Positions 15,583 to 24,523 of a DNA stretch of 64,000 bases are shown here, piece after piece. The notes beneath the pieces are model-generated. The model saw nothing but the letters and a program-made list of their open reading frames with translations. It did no database searches and had not been told where the DNA came from. Source of the stretch: Verrucomicrobiales bacterium (lineage in GTDB: Bacteria; Verrucomicrobiota; Verrucomicrobiia; Limisphaerales; UBA9464). Both the position numbers and the translations under genes were made by a program. Positions within the stretch are counted from its first letter, which is position 1; every line of letters starts with the position of its first letter. Where the stretch lies: positions 1 through 64,000 of the forward strand of contig JAIYBC010000004.1 in assembly GCA_027488845.1 (NCBI GenBank), in the 5' to 3' direction.

Positions 15583-18002
15583 TCCCGGCCACGATCCAAG
15601 GTCAGGATCAAACCGTCCCGCGAATCGAAGGCCTCGAGCCGCCTGCCGAAACGGAGACGCAGAGCGCCGACATCCTCGGTGAACAAGACGTGGAAGGATT
15701 GGTTGAGCAGTCGTCGGCGGGTCGGACGTGGAGTCCGTTCCGTAGCCGGGAAACGGCCGGTGGCCATGACCAGAAGCCTGGGCCGGACCGCCTCCAGCAA
15801 TCCTGCGGCGGCCGCCTCACCGGATCTCGGGATCCCGGTGATCAGCACGTCCGCGGCCAACTCGCCGCCGTGGCGTCGGACCAGCGCATCCTGCCCCAGG
15901 GATCCGAGATCCGGGGCGATCAGGATCCGCCAGCCGCCCAGCTCGCCACGAAGACAGAGCGACGCGTCGTCGGCTCGCGTAAACGCCTCATCGGACCAGG
16001 GGTGGACCACGTCCCAGTCGTGGAGGCGTTCGGGCGCCGCGATGGTTTCGACGGACACGCGATGGTTCCTTGCCCACGGTGTCAACCGGAGCAGGCTGGG
16101 CGAGCGCATGCGGACCCGGGGAAGGATGACCCTTCGGATCTCCAGCCGCTCCAAGGCTTGGGTGGCTCCGCCGCCATGTCGGATGTCCCCATGTGAAAGG
16201 AGCAGGGAATCCAGGCTCCGGAACCCGGCGACCTGGACTCCCGGCACGACCACATGGCGAGCGGCGGAGTCGTCCCCGCAATCGAGGAGAAGGTCGCGGC
16301 GACGTCCCGGTCGGTCGATCAGGACCGCCTCGCCCGCCGGGAACACCTGGACCTCCGGGCGGCGCTCCATCCAAAGGGAAGCCGCCAAGGCGCAGGCGGA
16401 AGCCCACGACCAGTTCCGCCACCGAATCCAGTCCGGCCAAGCTTGTTCATCGGGAGCCCGGACCCAAAGGACGAGCGCCAAAGCGTAGGAGAGCCAGATG
16501 GGCCAGGGAACCCGTCCCACAGCCCACCACGCGAAGGGCCAATCGGCACAGCTCCGACTCCAACCCACCAGGAAGTGCATCGCCATCCAGGCGGCGCCGT
16601 TCCAGATTTCCGTGCCCACCGGAACCGTCATGGAGAGGAGTCCGGAGACCAGCACGAGGCCGCCCAACGGGACGGCGACGAGGTTTGCCGGGACGGACAC
16701 CGGTGAAACGAGATGGAAGAAGCCGACCGTCCACGGCGTCGACGCAGCGAAGGCTGCAAGGCCGGTGGCGACGGAAGGGATGGATCGACGGAGAGCCGAT
16801 TCAAGCCACTTTCGTGGGGGTGTCCAAAGGCGTTCGGGCAACAACGGGTCCGGTGGAAACGGTCGGATTCGCCACAAGGCGGATTCGAAGGCGGGCGTCA
16901 GCACCGGCAGCGCGCCAACCACTCCGAAGGACAAGACGAAGCCGGCCTGGAACAGCTGTCCTGGATCCCATGCGAGGAGCGCCAGCGCCGCCAGCGACAG
17001 GGAGTTGATGAGATCCGCCGGCCGGCGAAGGGACCAGGAGCCCACCACGACGGTGCACATGACCGCGGAACGCACCGCCGAGGCCTGCCAACCGGTGGCG
17101 GCGACATAACCCCAGATGCAAGGGATGGAGAACACGCCACAGACTGGCCGTGCCACCCGGAACAGGCGGAGGATTCCCACCATCCACGCCGCTATGAGGG
17201 CGATATGCAGGCCCGAGATCGCGAAGAGGTGGAGTGTTCCAGACCTCATGAAGACGTCGTCCACCTCGTCGTGCAGCGCCGTTCTCCAGCCGAGGAGCAT
17301 TCCCCAAATCAGCCGGGTCGCCTCGTCGTCGGGAAGGCCCCGGGAAAGACGCTCACGCGCCCAGGTCAGGAACCGCTCATCCCACGGTGGACCGGTACGG
17401 GGAGCGGGCCCCAACTCCCAGTCCTGAGGTGCATCGCATTGCAAGACGAGCCCGATGCCGAGGCGGCGCAGGTGGGTTTCGTAGTCGAGGAGGCCCGGGG
17501 CCGCCGGTCCTGGCGGCGACTTCGCGAGCCCCTTCAACTCGACCGACTGGCCTCGGAAGAACCTGGAATCGGGAACCCCCTTGGAGCCGACCAACAGCGT
17601 TCCACTCGCCCGACGCCAGCGGCCATCCCCAGGATCCCAGGCAGAGACGTTCAACCGAACCACGGTCCTTTCGGCCAGCGTTCCGCGTCGTTCCGTGAGA
17701 CGGATGGAAGGAGCCTCGGCAAGGATGCCCCGGACGGACACGACGGCGGGATTTCCCGCCATTTGCCACCGGAGTTCCGTCGGATCCAAAGGGAGCTGTG
17801 TTCCCACGAAGGCCAAGGCGCCACCGCCCGCGTAGACGAAAAGCATTCCGACCGCACGAAACGACCGTCCGGGCGCCGAGGCGGAGATCCCGACCGCGGT
17901 CACCAGAAACCAGAAGAGGACGGGAAACGACAGGAACTCCGCCCCGAGGATCCCAGAGGCGAAGGCGATCGCCGGAAGCAGGAACGGACGTCCGCGAAAC
18001 AC
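15558..18002 (-). CDS. comEC: ComEC/Rec2-type DNA uptake membrane protein
   Basis: An 814-residue protein of the channel family that takes transforming single-stranded DNA across the inner membrane. N-terminal hydrophobic segments and an OB-like DUF4131 region (to about residue 215) come first. The Competence domain contains SGTLHLFAISGLHIALIAAW, the family hallmark, and several membrane helices. A C-terminal metallo-beta-lactamase-like domain starts near residue 555. Its metal motif reads H604-G-D606-I-R608-H609 where relatives have H-x-D-x-D-H, so one expected Asp is Arg. The start is GTG at 18002. No other competence gene is nearby, so the role in transformation is an inference from family. 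Confidence 0.85.
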   Translation of the reverse strand: MFRGRPFLLPAIAFASGILGAEFLSFPVLFWFLVTAVGISASAPGRSFRAVGMLFVYAGGGALAFVGTQLPLDPTELRWQMAGNPAVVSVRGILAEAPSIRLTERRGTLAERTVVRLNVSAWDPGDGRWRRASGTLLVGSKGVPDSRFFRGQSVELKGLAKSPPGPAAPGLLDYETHLRRLGIGLVLQCDAPQDWELGPAPRTGPPWDERFLTWARERLSRGLPDDEATRLIWGMLLGWRTALHDEVDDVFMRSGTLHLFAISGLHIALIAAWMVGILRLFRVARPVCGVFSIPCIWGYVAATGWQASAVRSAVMCTVVVGSWSLRRPADLINSLSLAALALLAWDPGQLFQAGFVLSFGVVGALPVLTPAFESALWRIRPFPPDPLLPERLWTPPRKWLESALRRSIPSVATGLAAFAASTPWTVGFFHLVSPVSVPANLVAVPLGGLVLVSGLLSMTVPVGTEIWNGAAWMAMHFLVGWSRSCADWPFAWWAVGRVPWPIWLSYALALVLWVRAPDEQAWPDWIRWRNWSWASACALAASLWMERRPEVQVFPAGEAVLIDRPGRRRDLLLDCGDDSAARHVVVPGVQVAGFRSLDSLLLSHGDIRHGGGATQALERLEIRRVILPRVRMRSPSLLRLTPWARNHRVSVETIAAPERLHDWDVVHPWSDEAFTRADDASLCLRGELGGWRILIAPDLGSLGQDALVRRHGGELAADVLITGIPRSGEAAAAGLLEAVRPRLLVMATGRFPATERTPRPTRRRLLNQSFHVLFTEDVGALRLRFGRRLEAFDSRDGLILTLDRGRDQGTETAR

Positions 18003-18056
18003 GGGGCCATACGAACACAGCAGGGCTCCTTGCCGAAGCGGTCGGTGCGGCGGGCT

Positions 18057-18542
18057 TCAGTTGCCCGAATCGGCCTTTCGGGGGCCCCGGCCGCGGAGCA
18101 TCCGGGCGACAAGAGCAAGCAGGAGCAGAGCCGCCGCGGCACCGGTGGAGTCGATCATGACATCGCCGACCGCGGCACCGCGACTGGGCACAAACGACTG
18201 ATGCCATTCGTCGGATGCGGCATAGACCGCGGCGATGAGCCAAGCCCGTCCTGCCCGACCCCAGATCCATGGACGGAAGCCATCGATCCCGCGCCGTCCC
18301 AAGGCCCTCCAGGCAAGCAGCGCCAAGACACCATACTCCCACGCATGAGCGAGCTTGCGGACGGCGAAGATGCAGGCGGCGACGGTTTCAGCAGAGGCGT
18401 CGGGCAGGATCCAACGGAAGAACGGACCGAGAAACCTCGAGGTGCGGGGCACCGAAAATCCATCCGAGGAGAAGAGAAAGACGATCCCCATCCAGGCAAC
18501 CAAGGGCAGCCATCGGAGAATCGCTTCACGATGTTTCGACAT
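18057..18542 (-). CDS. VanZ family membrane protein
   Basis: A 161-residue membrane protein with about four hydrophobic segments (LRWLPLVAWMGIVFLFSS; VAACIFAVRKLAHAWEYGVLALLAW; AWLIAAVYAASDEWHQSFVP; the C-terminal TGAAAALLLLALVARML). The block K-x-A-H-x-x-E-Y...D-E-x-H-Q-x-F-V-P-x-R and a later D-x-x-x-x-x-x-G are characteristic of VanZ-like proteins, whose role outside teicoplanin resistance is unclear. The ATG at 18542 is preferred over an upstream TTG. It is separated from comEC by 54 bases on the same strand, so the two may be co-transcribed. Confidence 0.75.
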   Translation of the reverse strand: MSKHREAILRWLPLVAWMGIVFLFSSDGFSVPRTSRFLGPFFRWILPDASAETVAACIFAVRKLAHAWEYGVLALLAWRALGRRGIDGFRPWIWGRAGRAWLIAAVYAASDEWHQSFVPSRGAAVGDVMIDSTGAAAALLLLALVARMLRGRGPRKADSGN

Positions 18543-18643
18543 CGGTGCAAGCGAATCAGCCAAAGCGCCGGGGAAAAAGCGGATAACGCCCCTTCAGGAA
18601 ATGATGCAATCCCACCGTCGAACCGTTCGTCACCCTCGGGACA

Positions 18644-19447
18644 TCAATCCCTCGACCGACCGTCGTCCGGGGTCCAATTCGGGATCTCCCGATGCGGGTC
18701 GTTGTCGTTGTTCCATCGGGCCCTCCAGGTCTGGCTCAGCGGATTGACGACCTCCTTGCGCAGGGCGCTCTCGGCATGGCCGTCGGCGAACATGATGTTG
18801 CAGCGGTTGTTGTGGCGCTTTGCCGGCCACTGGTCGGACTCCTTGGGGTCGATATTGCCGTCCCAAGAACGATCGGTCTTGGAGTCGGACAACATGATCA
18901 TGTCCGAGGGTGCCTTCACACGGCTTTCCGGCATTTCCGGTTGGGTGGGGGCGTTGATGTCGCCCCCCAAGCCCAGCTGGTCGGCGATGTTCTGCGTGGG
19001 AGCGCGCAGTCCCCAGTCGTTGTAGCCGTAGCTGAAGCGGCTTCCCGATCCGGAGGCGTCCACGCTGTTGATGCCCCGCGGGAAGGTCTTGTTGACGTTG
19101 GTGTCCCACTGCGCGTCCGGCTTGTTGGCGGCGCAGAAGAACGAGGCGCGGTTGGTGCCCATCTCCCCGAACAGGCGCAGCGGCCAGAGGTAGTAGAACT
19201 CGGGTACCTTGATGCAGCCCGGGTACTTCTGGTAGTTGCCGGTGTACATCGCGGTGGCGATGCCCATCTGGCGCTGGTTGTTCAGGCAGGAAATGCCCAC
19301 CGCCTTCGACTTCGCCTTCCCCAACGCCGGAAGCAGCATCCCGGCGAGGATCGCGATGATGGCGATCACCACCAGCAGCTCGATCAGGGTGAAGCCACGG
19401 GAGGACCACGTCGCGTTTTCAACAGGGCGCGGAAAGGGAGGTCTCAT
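18644..19447 (-). CDS. Pseudopilin-like protein with H-X9-DG domain
   Basis: A 267-residue protein with a class III signal: a short leader, then the prepilin cleavage/methylation motif G-F-T-L-I-E-L-L and a hydrophobic helix to [14 protein letters not shown]. That helix sequence is very common in Verrucomicrobiota and related phyla. The C-terminus holds [15 protein letters not shown], an H followed nine residues later by DG, matching the prepilin-associated H-X9-DG domain. The ATG at 19447 places the cleavage site about 19 residues in. In-frame codons upstream do not encode a plausible leader. No secretion or pilus assembly gene is adjacent. The function of these proteins is unknown; they are probably exported and anchored by the helix. 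Confidence 0.8.
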   Translation of the reverse strand: MRPPFPRPVENATWSSRGFTLIELLVVIAIIAILAGMLLPALGKAKSKAVGISCLNNQRQMGIATAMYTGNYQKYPGCIKVPEFYYLWPLRLFGEMGTNRASFFCAANKPDAQWDTNVNKTFPRGINSVDASGSGSRFSYGYNDWGLRAPTQNIADQLGLGGDINAPTQPEMPESRVKAPSDMIMLSDSKTDRSWDGNIDPKESDQWPAKRHNNRCNIMFADGHAESALRKEVVNPLSQTWRARWNNDNDPHREIPNWTPDDGRSRD

Positions 19448-19698
19448 GGGGGAACTGGGAACTAATCTCGGGAGCGTGCCAATTGCATCAGGAAGCCGAT
19501 TGGCAAGCCATGTGGGCGACCCACGGTCACCTATCCTGAAACCACCCTTCAGACAAGGAATCGACCCTGAACTCGGTTCGGCCCCGCTGGCCACGCTCCG
19601 GATGGCTTGCGCCCCTTGGGAGGTCGACAGGTTCGAGCCGATCGCGGGCACAGATCGGGCCGTGGCACTCCGTCAATCGGCGCAAAGGTGTTCCCGGC

Positions 19699-22695
19699 TC
19701 ATTGGCCCTGCTGGGCCTTTTCCCCTCGGAGAAAAGCGATGAGATCGCGGAGGTCCTGAGGTGACCTTCCGGTTTCGAGCCCCTCGGGCATCAGGGATCG
19801 GCCAGTGGAACGGATCGATTTGATCTGAGTCCGGGGCACGGTGACACGCTGTTCGTCGGCTTGGAGCAGAACCACCGCCTCCACGGACTGCGACGCCAGC
19901 AGTCCAAGGACGGTTTCGCCGTCCTGTCGTTCGATTTCGAACGCGTTGAAAGCCGGGTTCATCGCCATGTTCGGGTCGAGTATGTTGGACAGCAGGTCCT
20001 CGACACTGCGATGGGCGGAACCAGCAAGGTCCGGCCCCACTTGGCGTCCCACATTGCCCAGCCTATGGCAACGAGCGCACAGGTCACCGAAGATCCCCGC
20101 ACCCCGCATCGCGTCGCCTGCCGTGGGGAGCTTCGCCATCCATTCCTCCACGGCCGCCTTCCGATTGGAATACTCCTCGTCCTTCCAGAATTTCTCCGCG
20201 CGCGCGCGGACCGACGGAATCGGCGAACGCAGCAGGCGTCGGCGTTGTTCGAGGTCGAGGTTCAGCTCGCCCGTCTGGATGCGTCCGGACTCCAGCGAGG
20301 TGAGCAGGGCATCGTGGTTCTCCCGTCGGTCCACCAGGAAGCGTATCGCCCGCTCCTTCACGACGGGCCAAAGGGTCGGCCAACGTTCCAGGACAATGCC
20401 GACCGTGTCGACGGGGCGCATCCTCAGGAGGACGTCGAACGCCGCCATCTGGACCTCCGGAACCTCCTTCTCGGTCAGCAGTCGCGGAAGGAGATTGGTT
20501 CCCAGTTGAGGCACGGCTTCGAGGAGGGGGATCTCCTGAAGCCGGGTCGGGAGCGGGCGGGATTCCTCGGTCACACCCCGCACCTGTTGCGTCAGCGAAC
20601 GTTCGAAAGCGGCTCCGATAGGGATCTGAAGCCGGTTGAAAATCCTCCAGATCAACAGCATCTCCTGCGGCTTCGCCCCGGTGGTCAACCGGGCCAGGTG
20701 GCTTCGGGTCGATTCGGGAAGGCGGAACCTCGGGCTCGCGCGCTCCAGACCGGCTTCCGCTCCCTGCAGGATGGCCAACCTCGATTCAACCGACAGGGAA
20801 ACGTCGCAATGTTCGAGCAACCACGAGAAATCGGATGGATTCGAGCCGGCCAGCACCGCGCTCATTTCCGACAATTCCCTCAATATCTGGATCCGGCCGG
20901 GTCCGGCTGCGAATCGGAAGCCGTCTTCAGCAAGGAAGCGCGTGAGGAAACGTCTTGGATCCGACGACTTCATGGAGCTCAGCGCAGCCAGTCGGTTCCA
21001 ACGACTCTCGGCATCGGATCGATAGAGATCCCGCAAAGTGACCGAAGCGAGGTCGGTACCGAAATTCCCAAGCACCACGGCAACCCCCATCCGGACCCGG
21101 GGATCGGTGTCCGTGGCCAATCGGACCACCAACGGGTGCAGATCGCTTCCGGTTCCGACGACTTCGTTGGCCAGGATCAACCCGTTCTCGCGCACCCCGG
21201 GATGGCCGTCGGTCAACGCCCTCGTGTGGTCCTTCAGGGTCAAGGCATTCAAGGCCTTCAACGTCCAGAAGGCATGTAGCCGCGCCAGTGGGCGGCCATC
21301 GGTGGCGGCCATCTCCCGGAGACGCGGTATGGCGTCCTCCGGCGGCGCCTCCACCAGCTTCCTCTGTGCAGTCTGCCGCCACCAGAGGTCCGGATGTCCC
21401 AAAAGGGAGAGCCAATCCGTCGGGGACTTCGGGTCACGGATCGGTCGGAACGGAGGCAGGCCCCCCTTGGGGGTCACACGATAGATCCGGCCCCGGGTTT
21501 CGCCGGCGCGCAGATCCTGACGATCCCGAACCCTGGCAGGAATGTAGTCCGGATGCTCGATCACATCCCGCTGCATGTCGGCGATGTAGAGCGCTCCGTC
21601 CGGACCGGACTCGAAGGCAACCGGTCGGAATGCCGGATCGGTGGAGGCAAGGAATTCGGATGCGCCTTCCCCGGTGCCCCTCGCGGCACGGAAGCCGGGG
21701 CCGTCACTGAAGATCCGGTCGCGGTGGATGAGGTTCCCCACGACATCGCCGACGAGGATCGAGGACTGGAGATCCTCCGGAAACGCGGAGGACAGGCCTC
21801 CCCCCAAGCCTCCGGCCGCGGAGAAATGGCCTGACTGTTCCGGGTGGTTGGGTCGGGTCGATGGCGACGAGATCGGGAAGATCGGCGCCATCTCCCCATG
21901 GTCGGAAATGCTGACGGTCAGGGAGACAGGAGGAAATGCCGGATTCCTTCTGGCGACCTGACGCTCCAGGAACCGGTGTTGGATGTGGTTGATGTTGTAT
22001 GTGGTGAACGCCCTGCCCCACTCGTCGAACACCAAACCGAATCCTCCGCCGGACTCGCCGGTCAATCGCATCTCGCCCGTATCCGGCCTGAAGGCGAAAT
22101 CCATTCCATCGATGTCCATGGGTTCCCCGGGCTTCTTCCGGGACGTGAGCCGTCCGCCATTGCCGCCGTTGGCGACATGGACCCACCCATCCAAATGGTG
22201 ACGGAGGCTGTTCGCAAGGGAGTCGCTGACACCACGAACCAAACCTTCGATCAGGACCTCACGGGAATCGGCCCGACCATCCTTGTCGGTGTCCCTGAGG
22301 AAAAGGATCTGCGGCGGCGCCAGAACGAGCAGGCCCTCCCGCCACGGCAGGACGCTGGTGGTGAAGCTGAGTCCCGAGGCGAAGACCGTCGAGCGATCCG
22401 GTTTGCCGTCGAAATCGGTGTCTTCGATCCGCCGAACGGCGCTTTGGACGGATCCACCCGGTCCGGCCCCGCTGGGATAGTCCCTGCACTCGGCGACGAA
22501 GGCGACACCATCGGCATCGAATGCGATCGCAACAGGATCCAGGACATCCGGTTCAGAGGCCCATAGCCGGATCTCCAAACGGGGATCGATTTGGATGCGA
22601 TGCTCAGAACGGCCGGAAAGCGGCAGCAGCAAGGCCAGAAGGCCAGCGACAAGGCCGGGATCGCAACCGGAGAGGAACCTGATGTTCAGTGGCAC
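19699..22695 (-). CDS. PVC-type membrane-bound dehydrogenase with HEAT repeats and cytochrome c domain
   Basis: A 998-residue exported protein of a type found mainly in Planctomycetes and Verrucomicrobia. After a signal peptide (LVAGLLALLLPLSG) comes a beta-propeller 'membrane-bound dehydrogenase' domain (about 30-400; for example VAIAFDADGVAFVAECRDYP and SGPDGALYIADMQRDVIEHP). A HEAT-like helical region (about 420-830) follows, then a C-terminal haem domain with C-A-R-C-H near residue 870 and the family-typical GPDLAG...LLSNILDPN. It probably oxidises an extracellular substrate, perhaps a sugar, and passes electrons to the haem. The substrate is unknown. The start is GTG at 22695. It follows the FHA gene by 36 bases and is probably co-transcribed with it. 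Confidence 0.8.
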   Translation of the reverse strand: MPLNIRFLSGCDPGLVAGLLALLLPLSGRSEHRIQIDPRLEIRLWASEPDVLDPVAIAFDADGVAFVAECRDYPSGAGPGGSVQSAVRRIEDTDFDGKPDRSTVFASGLSFTTSVLPWREGLLVLAPPQILFLRDTDKDGRADSREVLIEGLVRGVSDSLANSLRHHLDGWVHVANGGNGGRLTSRKKPGEPMDIDGMDFAFRPDTGEMRLTGESGGGFGLVFDEWGRAFTTYNINHIQHRFLERQVARRNPAFPPVSLTVSISDHGEMAPIFPISSPSTRPNHPEQSGHFSAAGGLGGGLSSAFPEDLQSSILVGDVVGNLIHRDRIFSDGPGFRAARGTGEGASEFLASTDPAFRPVAFESGPDGALYIADMQRDVIEHPDYIPARVRDRQDLRAGETRGRIYRVTPKGGLPPFRPIRDPKSPTDWLSLLGHPDLWWRQTAQRKLVEAPPEDAIPRLREMAATDGRPLARLHAFWTLKALNALTLKDHTRALTDGHPGVRENGLILANEVVGTGSDLHPLVVRLATDTDPRVRMGVAVVLGNFGTDLASVTLRDLYRSDAESRWNRLAALSSMKSSDPRRFLTRFLAEDGFRFAAGPGRIQILRELSEMSAVLAGSNPSDFSWLLEHCDVSLSVESRLAILQGAEAGLERASPRFRLPESTRSHLARLTTGAKPQEMLLIWRIFNRLQIPIGAAFERSLTQQVRGVTEESRPLPTRLQEIPLLEAVPQLGTNLLPRLLTEKEVPEVQMAAFDVLLRMRPVDTVGIVLERWPTLWPVVKERAIRFLVDRRENHDALLTSLESGRIQTGELNLDLEQRRRLLRSPIPSVRARAEKFWKDEEYSNRKAAVEEWMAKLPTAGDAMRGAGIFGDLCARCHRLGNVGRQVGPDLAGSAHRSVEDLLSNILDPNMAMNPAFNAFEIERQDGETVLGLLASQSVEAVVLLQADEQRVTVPRTQIKSIRSTGRSLMPEGLETGRSPQDLRDLIAFLRGEKAQQGQ

Positions 22696-22731
22696 GGCGA
22701 TCCGATCAGGCGCCCGTGAACCGTCCCGGCG

Positions 22732-23226
22732 TCACGGAGCGGTGGGAGAGGAAAGATTCCCGAAGGCGTAGACCAAGGCCGCGATGATGATGAGCAGCAG
22801 CAGGCCGCCGGCAGCGAAGAAGACCTTGTTGGCGTTGTTCGACTTCTTGGCGAAGGCCGTGTTGTTCGCGGTACCCGCAACGGTTCCGGCGCCGATCTTC
22901 ACGGTCTGCCGCGAAGCGTCGGACTGCTTCATGCCCGTCTCAAAGCGAAGCTGGACCTGACCCAGCCGGAGGATCTGACCCGGACGCAACACCGCCTCCT
23001 TCTCGGCGGCCAACTGGAGTTCGTTGATGAAGCTTCCGTTGGTCGAACCCAGGTCCTTGACCACCACGTCATCGCCCTTCAGCCACACCTCGCAGTGGTG
23101 GCTGCTGACGCTGGCCTCGGGGATGCTGAAGGAATTGTCATCCAGACGCCCAATCGAGGCTTTCTCGGTTTTCACCTCGAAAGAGAGTCCGTTGAATCCC
23201 TCGGACAGCACGGAGAGTTTTGCCAT
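22732..23226 (-). CDS. FHA-domain protein with C-terminal membrane anchor
   Basis: A 164-residue protein. Residues ~1-100 form a forkhead-associated domain, which binds phosphothreonine peptides. The key residues are visible: the Arg of ASIGRLDDN, the SSHHCEV block and the GSTNGSFIN block. After a linker rich in Thr, Asn and Lys a single hydrophobic segment (VFFAAGGLLLLIIIAALVYA) near the C-terminus should place the FHA domain in the cytoplasm as a tail-anchored protein. The ATG at 23226 is preferred to upstream in-frame codons. No Ser/Thr kinase is encoded in the window. It is followed after 36 bases by the dehydrogenase-cytochrome gene. Confidence 0.85.
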   Translation of the reverse strand: MAKLSVLSEGFNGLSFEVKTEKASIGRLDDNSFSIPEASVSSHHCEVWLKGDDVVVKDLGSTNGSFINELQLAAEKEAVLRPGQILRLGQVQLRFETGMKQSDASRQTVKIGAGTVAGTANNTAFAKKSNNANKVFFAAGGLLLLIIIAALVYAFGNLSSPTAP

Positions 23227-23241
23227 AGCGCGGTGTCGCAA

Positions 23242-23271
23242 TGTCTAGCCAGCGGCGGTTGAACGAGTCAA
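23242..23271 (-). promoter_or_regulatory. Putative promoter of the FHA gene
   Basis: On the reverse strand TTGACT (23271-23266) and TAGACA (23247-23242) are separated by 18 bases. Transcription would begin only about 10 bases before the ATG at 23226, giving a nearly leaderless mRNA. The site lies between the terminator of the upstream PEP-CTERM gene and the FHA start. Confidence 0.3.
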
Positions 23272-23311
23272 ATGCGGATTCCTTCTGGCCGAGGATTTTC
23301 CGATTCCGACG

Positions 23312-23350
23312 AAAAAACAAAACGCGCCTTCCGCAGACCGGAAGGCGCGT
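23312..23350 (-). terminator. Rho-independent terminator of the PEP-CTERM gene
   Basis: ACGCGCCTTCCG (23322-23333) is perfectly complementary to CGGAAGGCGCGT (23339-23350), giving a 12-bp stem with a 5-base loop. On the reverse strand it is followed by a T-rich tract (complement of AAAAAACAAAA at 23312-23322). It begins 18 bases after the stop codon of the reverse-strand gene. Confidence 0.88.
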
Positions 23351-23368
23351 CTGAAAGATCAACCAAGA

Positions 23369-24124
23369 TCAGGCCTTGGTGGAACGACGGCGCCAGAGGC
23401 CGAAGCCCGCGAGGCCGGCACCGGCGACGAGCGCGTAGGTGGAGGGCTCGGGAACCGCGGTGAAGTCACCGGTGGCGATACGGAAGTCGGACGAGGTCGC
23501 AACCGCTCCAGTCACGTCGAAGATGTCCGCTCCGGCCGGGGCCGAGGTGCGGAAGACGACCGTGGGAGTGGCGCTGAAAACCGGCGCGTAGGTCGCCGAG
23601 ACACCAGCGGTGCTGACATGGCCGAGGTCCTGGTTGAACGGATCGCCGAAGCCGAAGTAGTAGCTGACCGACGGGTCAGTCGACGCCGAGATCGAAATCG
23701 CGTAGTCCGTGCCCGCGGTCAACGAAAGAGACGCCGCCTGGGTACGCCATTCGTTGCCGGCGCCGGCCAATGTACCGTTGTCTCCGCTGTGGAAGGAAAA
23801 GTTGCCCAGCGAAGTTCCCTGAGAGCCAGAGGTCCGCTCCCAAACCGTGACGTTGAAGGATCCCTGAGCGGTACCCACAAAGCCATCGCTGGCCGCGTCG
23901 AAGATACCAACCGAGTTCAACGTGCCCGAGACAGAAGGGCTGAAAATCAAGACCGCGGCGCCGAAGTTGTTGCCGCCCGAAACTGAGTTGGCTGAAGGAT
24001 AGGACCCTCCCACAGTCCGTCCGACGTTGGCGCCGGTCGAGGTGCTCGAGGTGACGAAGAGGGCCGCGTTGGCGGAGAACGCCATGGCAGCCGCAGAAAC
24101 AGAAACAAGATGCTTTAGATTCAT
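23369..24124 (-). CDS. PEP-CTERM sorting-domain protein
   Basis: A 251-residue exported protein. A signal peptide (MNLKHLVSVSAAAMAFSANA) is followed by a Ser/Gly/Thr-rich beta domain, then the PEP-CTERM signal: VPEPSTYAL, a hydrophobic helix and the basic end WRRRSTKA. Proteins with this signal are recognised, cleaved and sorted by an exosortase and are often tied to exopolysaccharide production. No exosortase gene is in the window. The body shows repeated segments such as SVGIFDAASDGFVG and YAISISASTDPSVSYYFGFGD but no enzyme motif. It has its own terminator and a candidate promoter, so it is probably a single-gene transcript. Confidence 0.85.
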   Translation of the reverse strand: MNLKHLVSVSAAAMAFSANAALFVTSSTSTGANVGRTVGGSYPSANSVSGGNNFGAAVLIFSPSVSGTLNSVGIFDAASDGFVGTAQGSFNVTVWERTSGSQGTSLGNFSFHSGDNGTLAGAGNEWRTQAASLSLTAGTDYAISISASTDPSVSYYFGFGDPFNQDLGHVSTAGVSATYAPVFSATPTVVFRTSAPAGADIFDVTGAVATSSDFRIATGDFTAVPEPSTYALVAGAGLAGFGLWRRRSTKA

Positions 24125-24158
24125 AAACTTTGGAAATGCTACCCTGCCAAACCTGGGC

Positions 24159-24188
24159 GATTAAGGAGGTAAAACACCCTAATGTCAA
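24159..24188 (-). promoter_or_regulatory. Putative promoter of the PEP-CTERM gene
   Basis: On the reverse strand a consensus -35 TTGACA (24188-24183) is followed after 18 bases by TTAATC (24164-24159). The start codon at 24124 would lie about 28 bases into the transcript. Confidence 0.4.
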
Positions 24189-24301
24189 TGGAAAGGTCGA
24201 ACAAACTCTCCGACGAATGGCAACACAACCCAAGCCAACAGTCTGGTCATCAATCACTTGACAACCCCATCCCCTTGATTCGGACCCGAGTGGAGCGCTG
24301 A
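24182..24301 (+). CDS. Possible 39-residue small protein (weak)
   Basis: An ATG at 24182 opens 39 codons (begins MSMERSNKLSDEW, ends LIRTRVER) and is preceded by AAGGAGGT at 24163-24170, one of the strongest Shine-Dalgarno matches I saw in the window, although the 11-base spacing is long. It runs antisense to the promoter and leader of the PEP-CTERM gene. Codon choice is more AT-rich than in neighbouring genes and no family is recognised. It may be chance. The remainder of 24125-24523 is the divergent intergenic region before the metalloprotease gene and shows nothing else. Confidence 0.2.
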   Translation: MSMERSNKLSDEWQHNPSQQSGHQSLDNPIPLIRTRVER

Positions 24302-24523
24302 TACCACCTTGGAATCGGACCTTTGCCTATGCCAATTGGAACGGGAACCGCGGTGCAAAAGGCAATATTCAAACGCCTGTTCCTTAAATGCTTGCGCAAC
24401 CGCTGTGACAAAAGGGCGTTTCCGGCTTGTCTGACCATCCCAAGCCTCCGCAAGGCCAAGGATCCAATCCGGCCCGGTTTGGGTGGGAAATCCGGCCCGG
24501 TACTTGCATAGTCGAAAGGTCCT

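Noticed and set aside
24251-24290. Forward TTGACA at 24258 as the promoter of the metalloprotease gene
   Set aside because: No acceptable -10 box lies 15-19 bases downstream, and it would give a leader of more than 200 bases.
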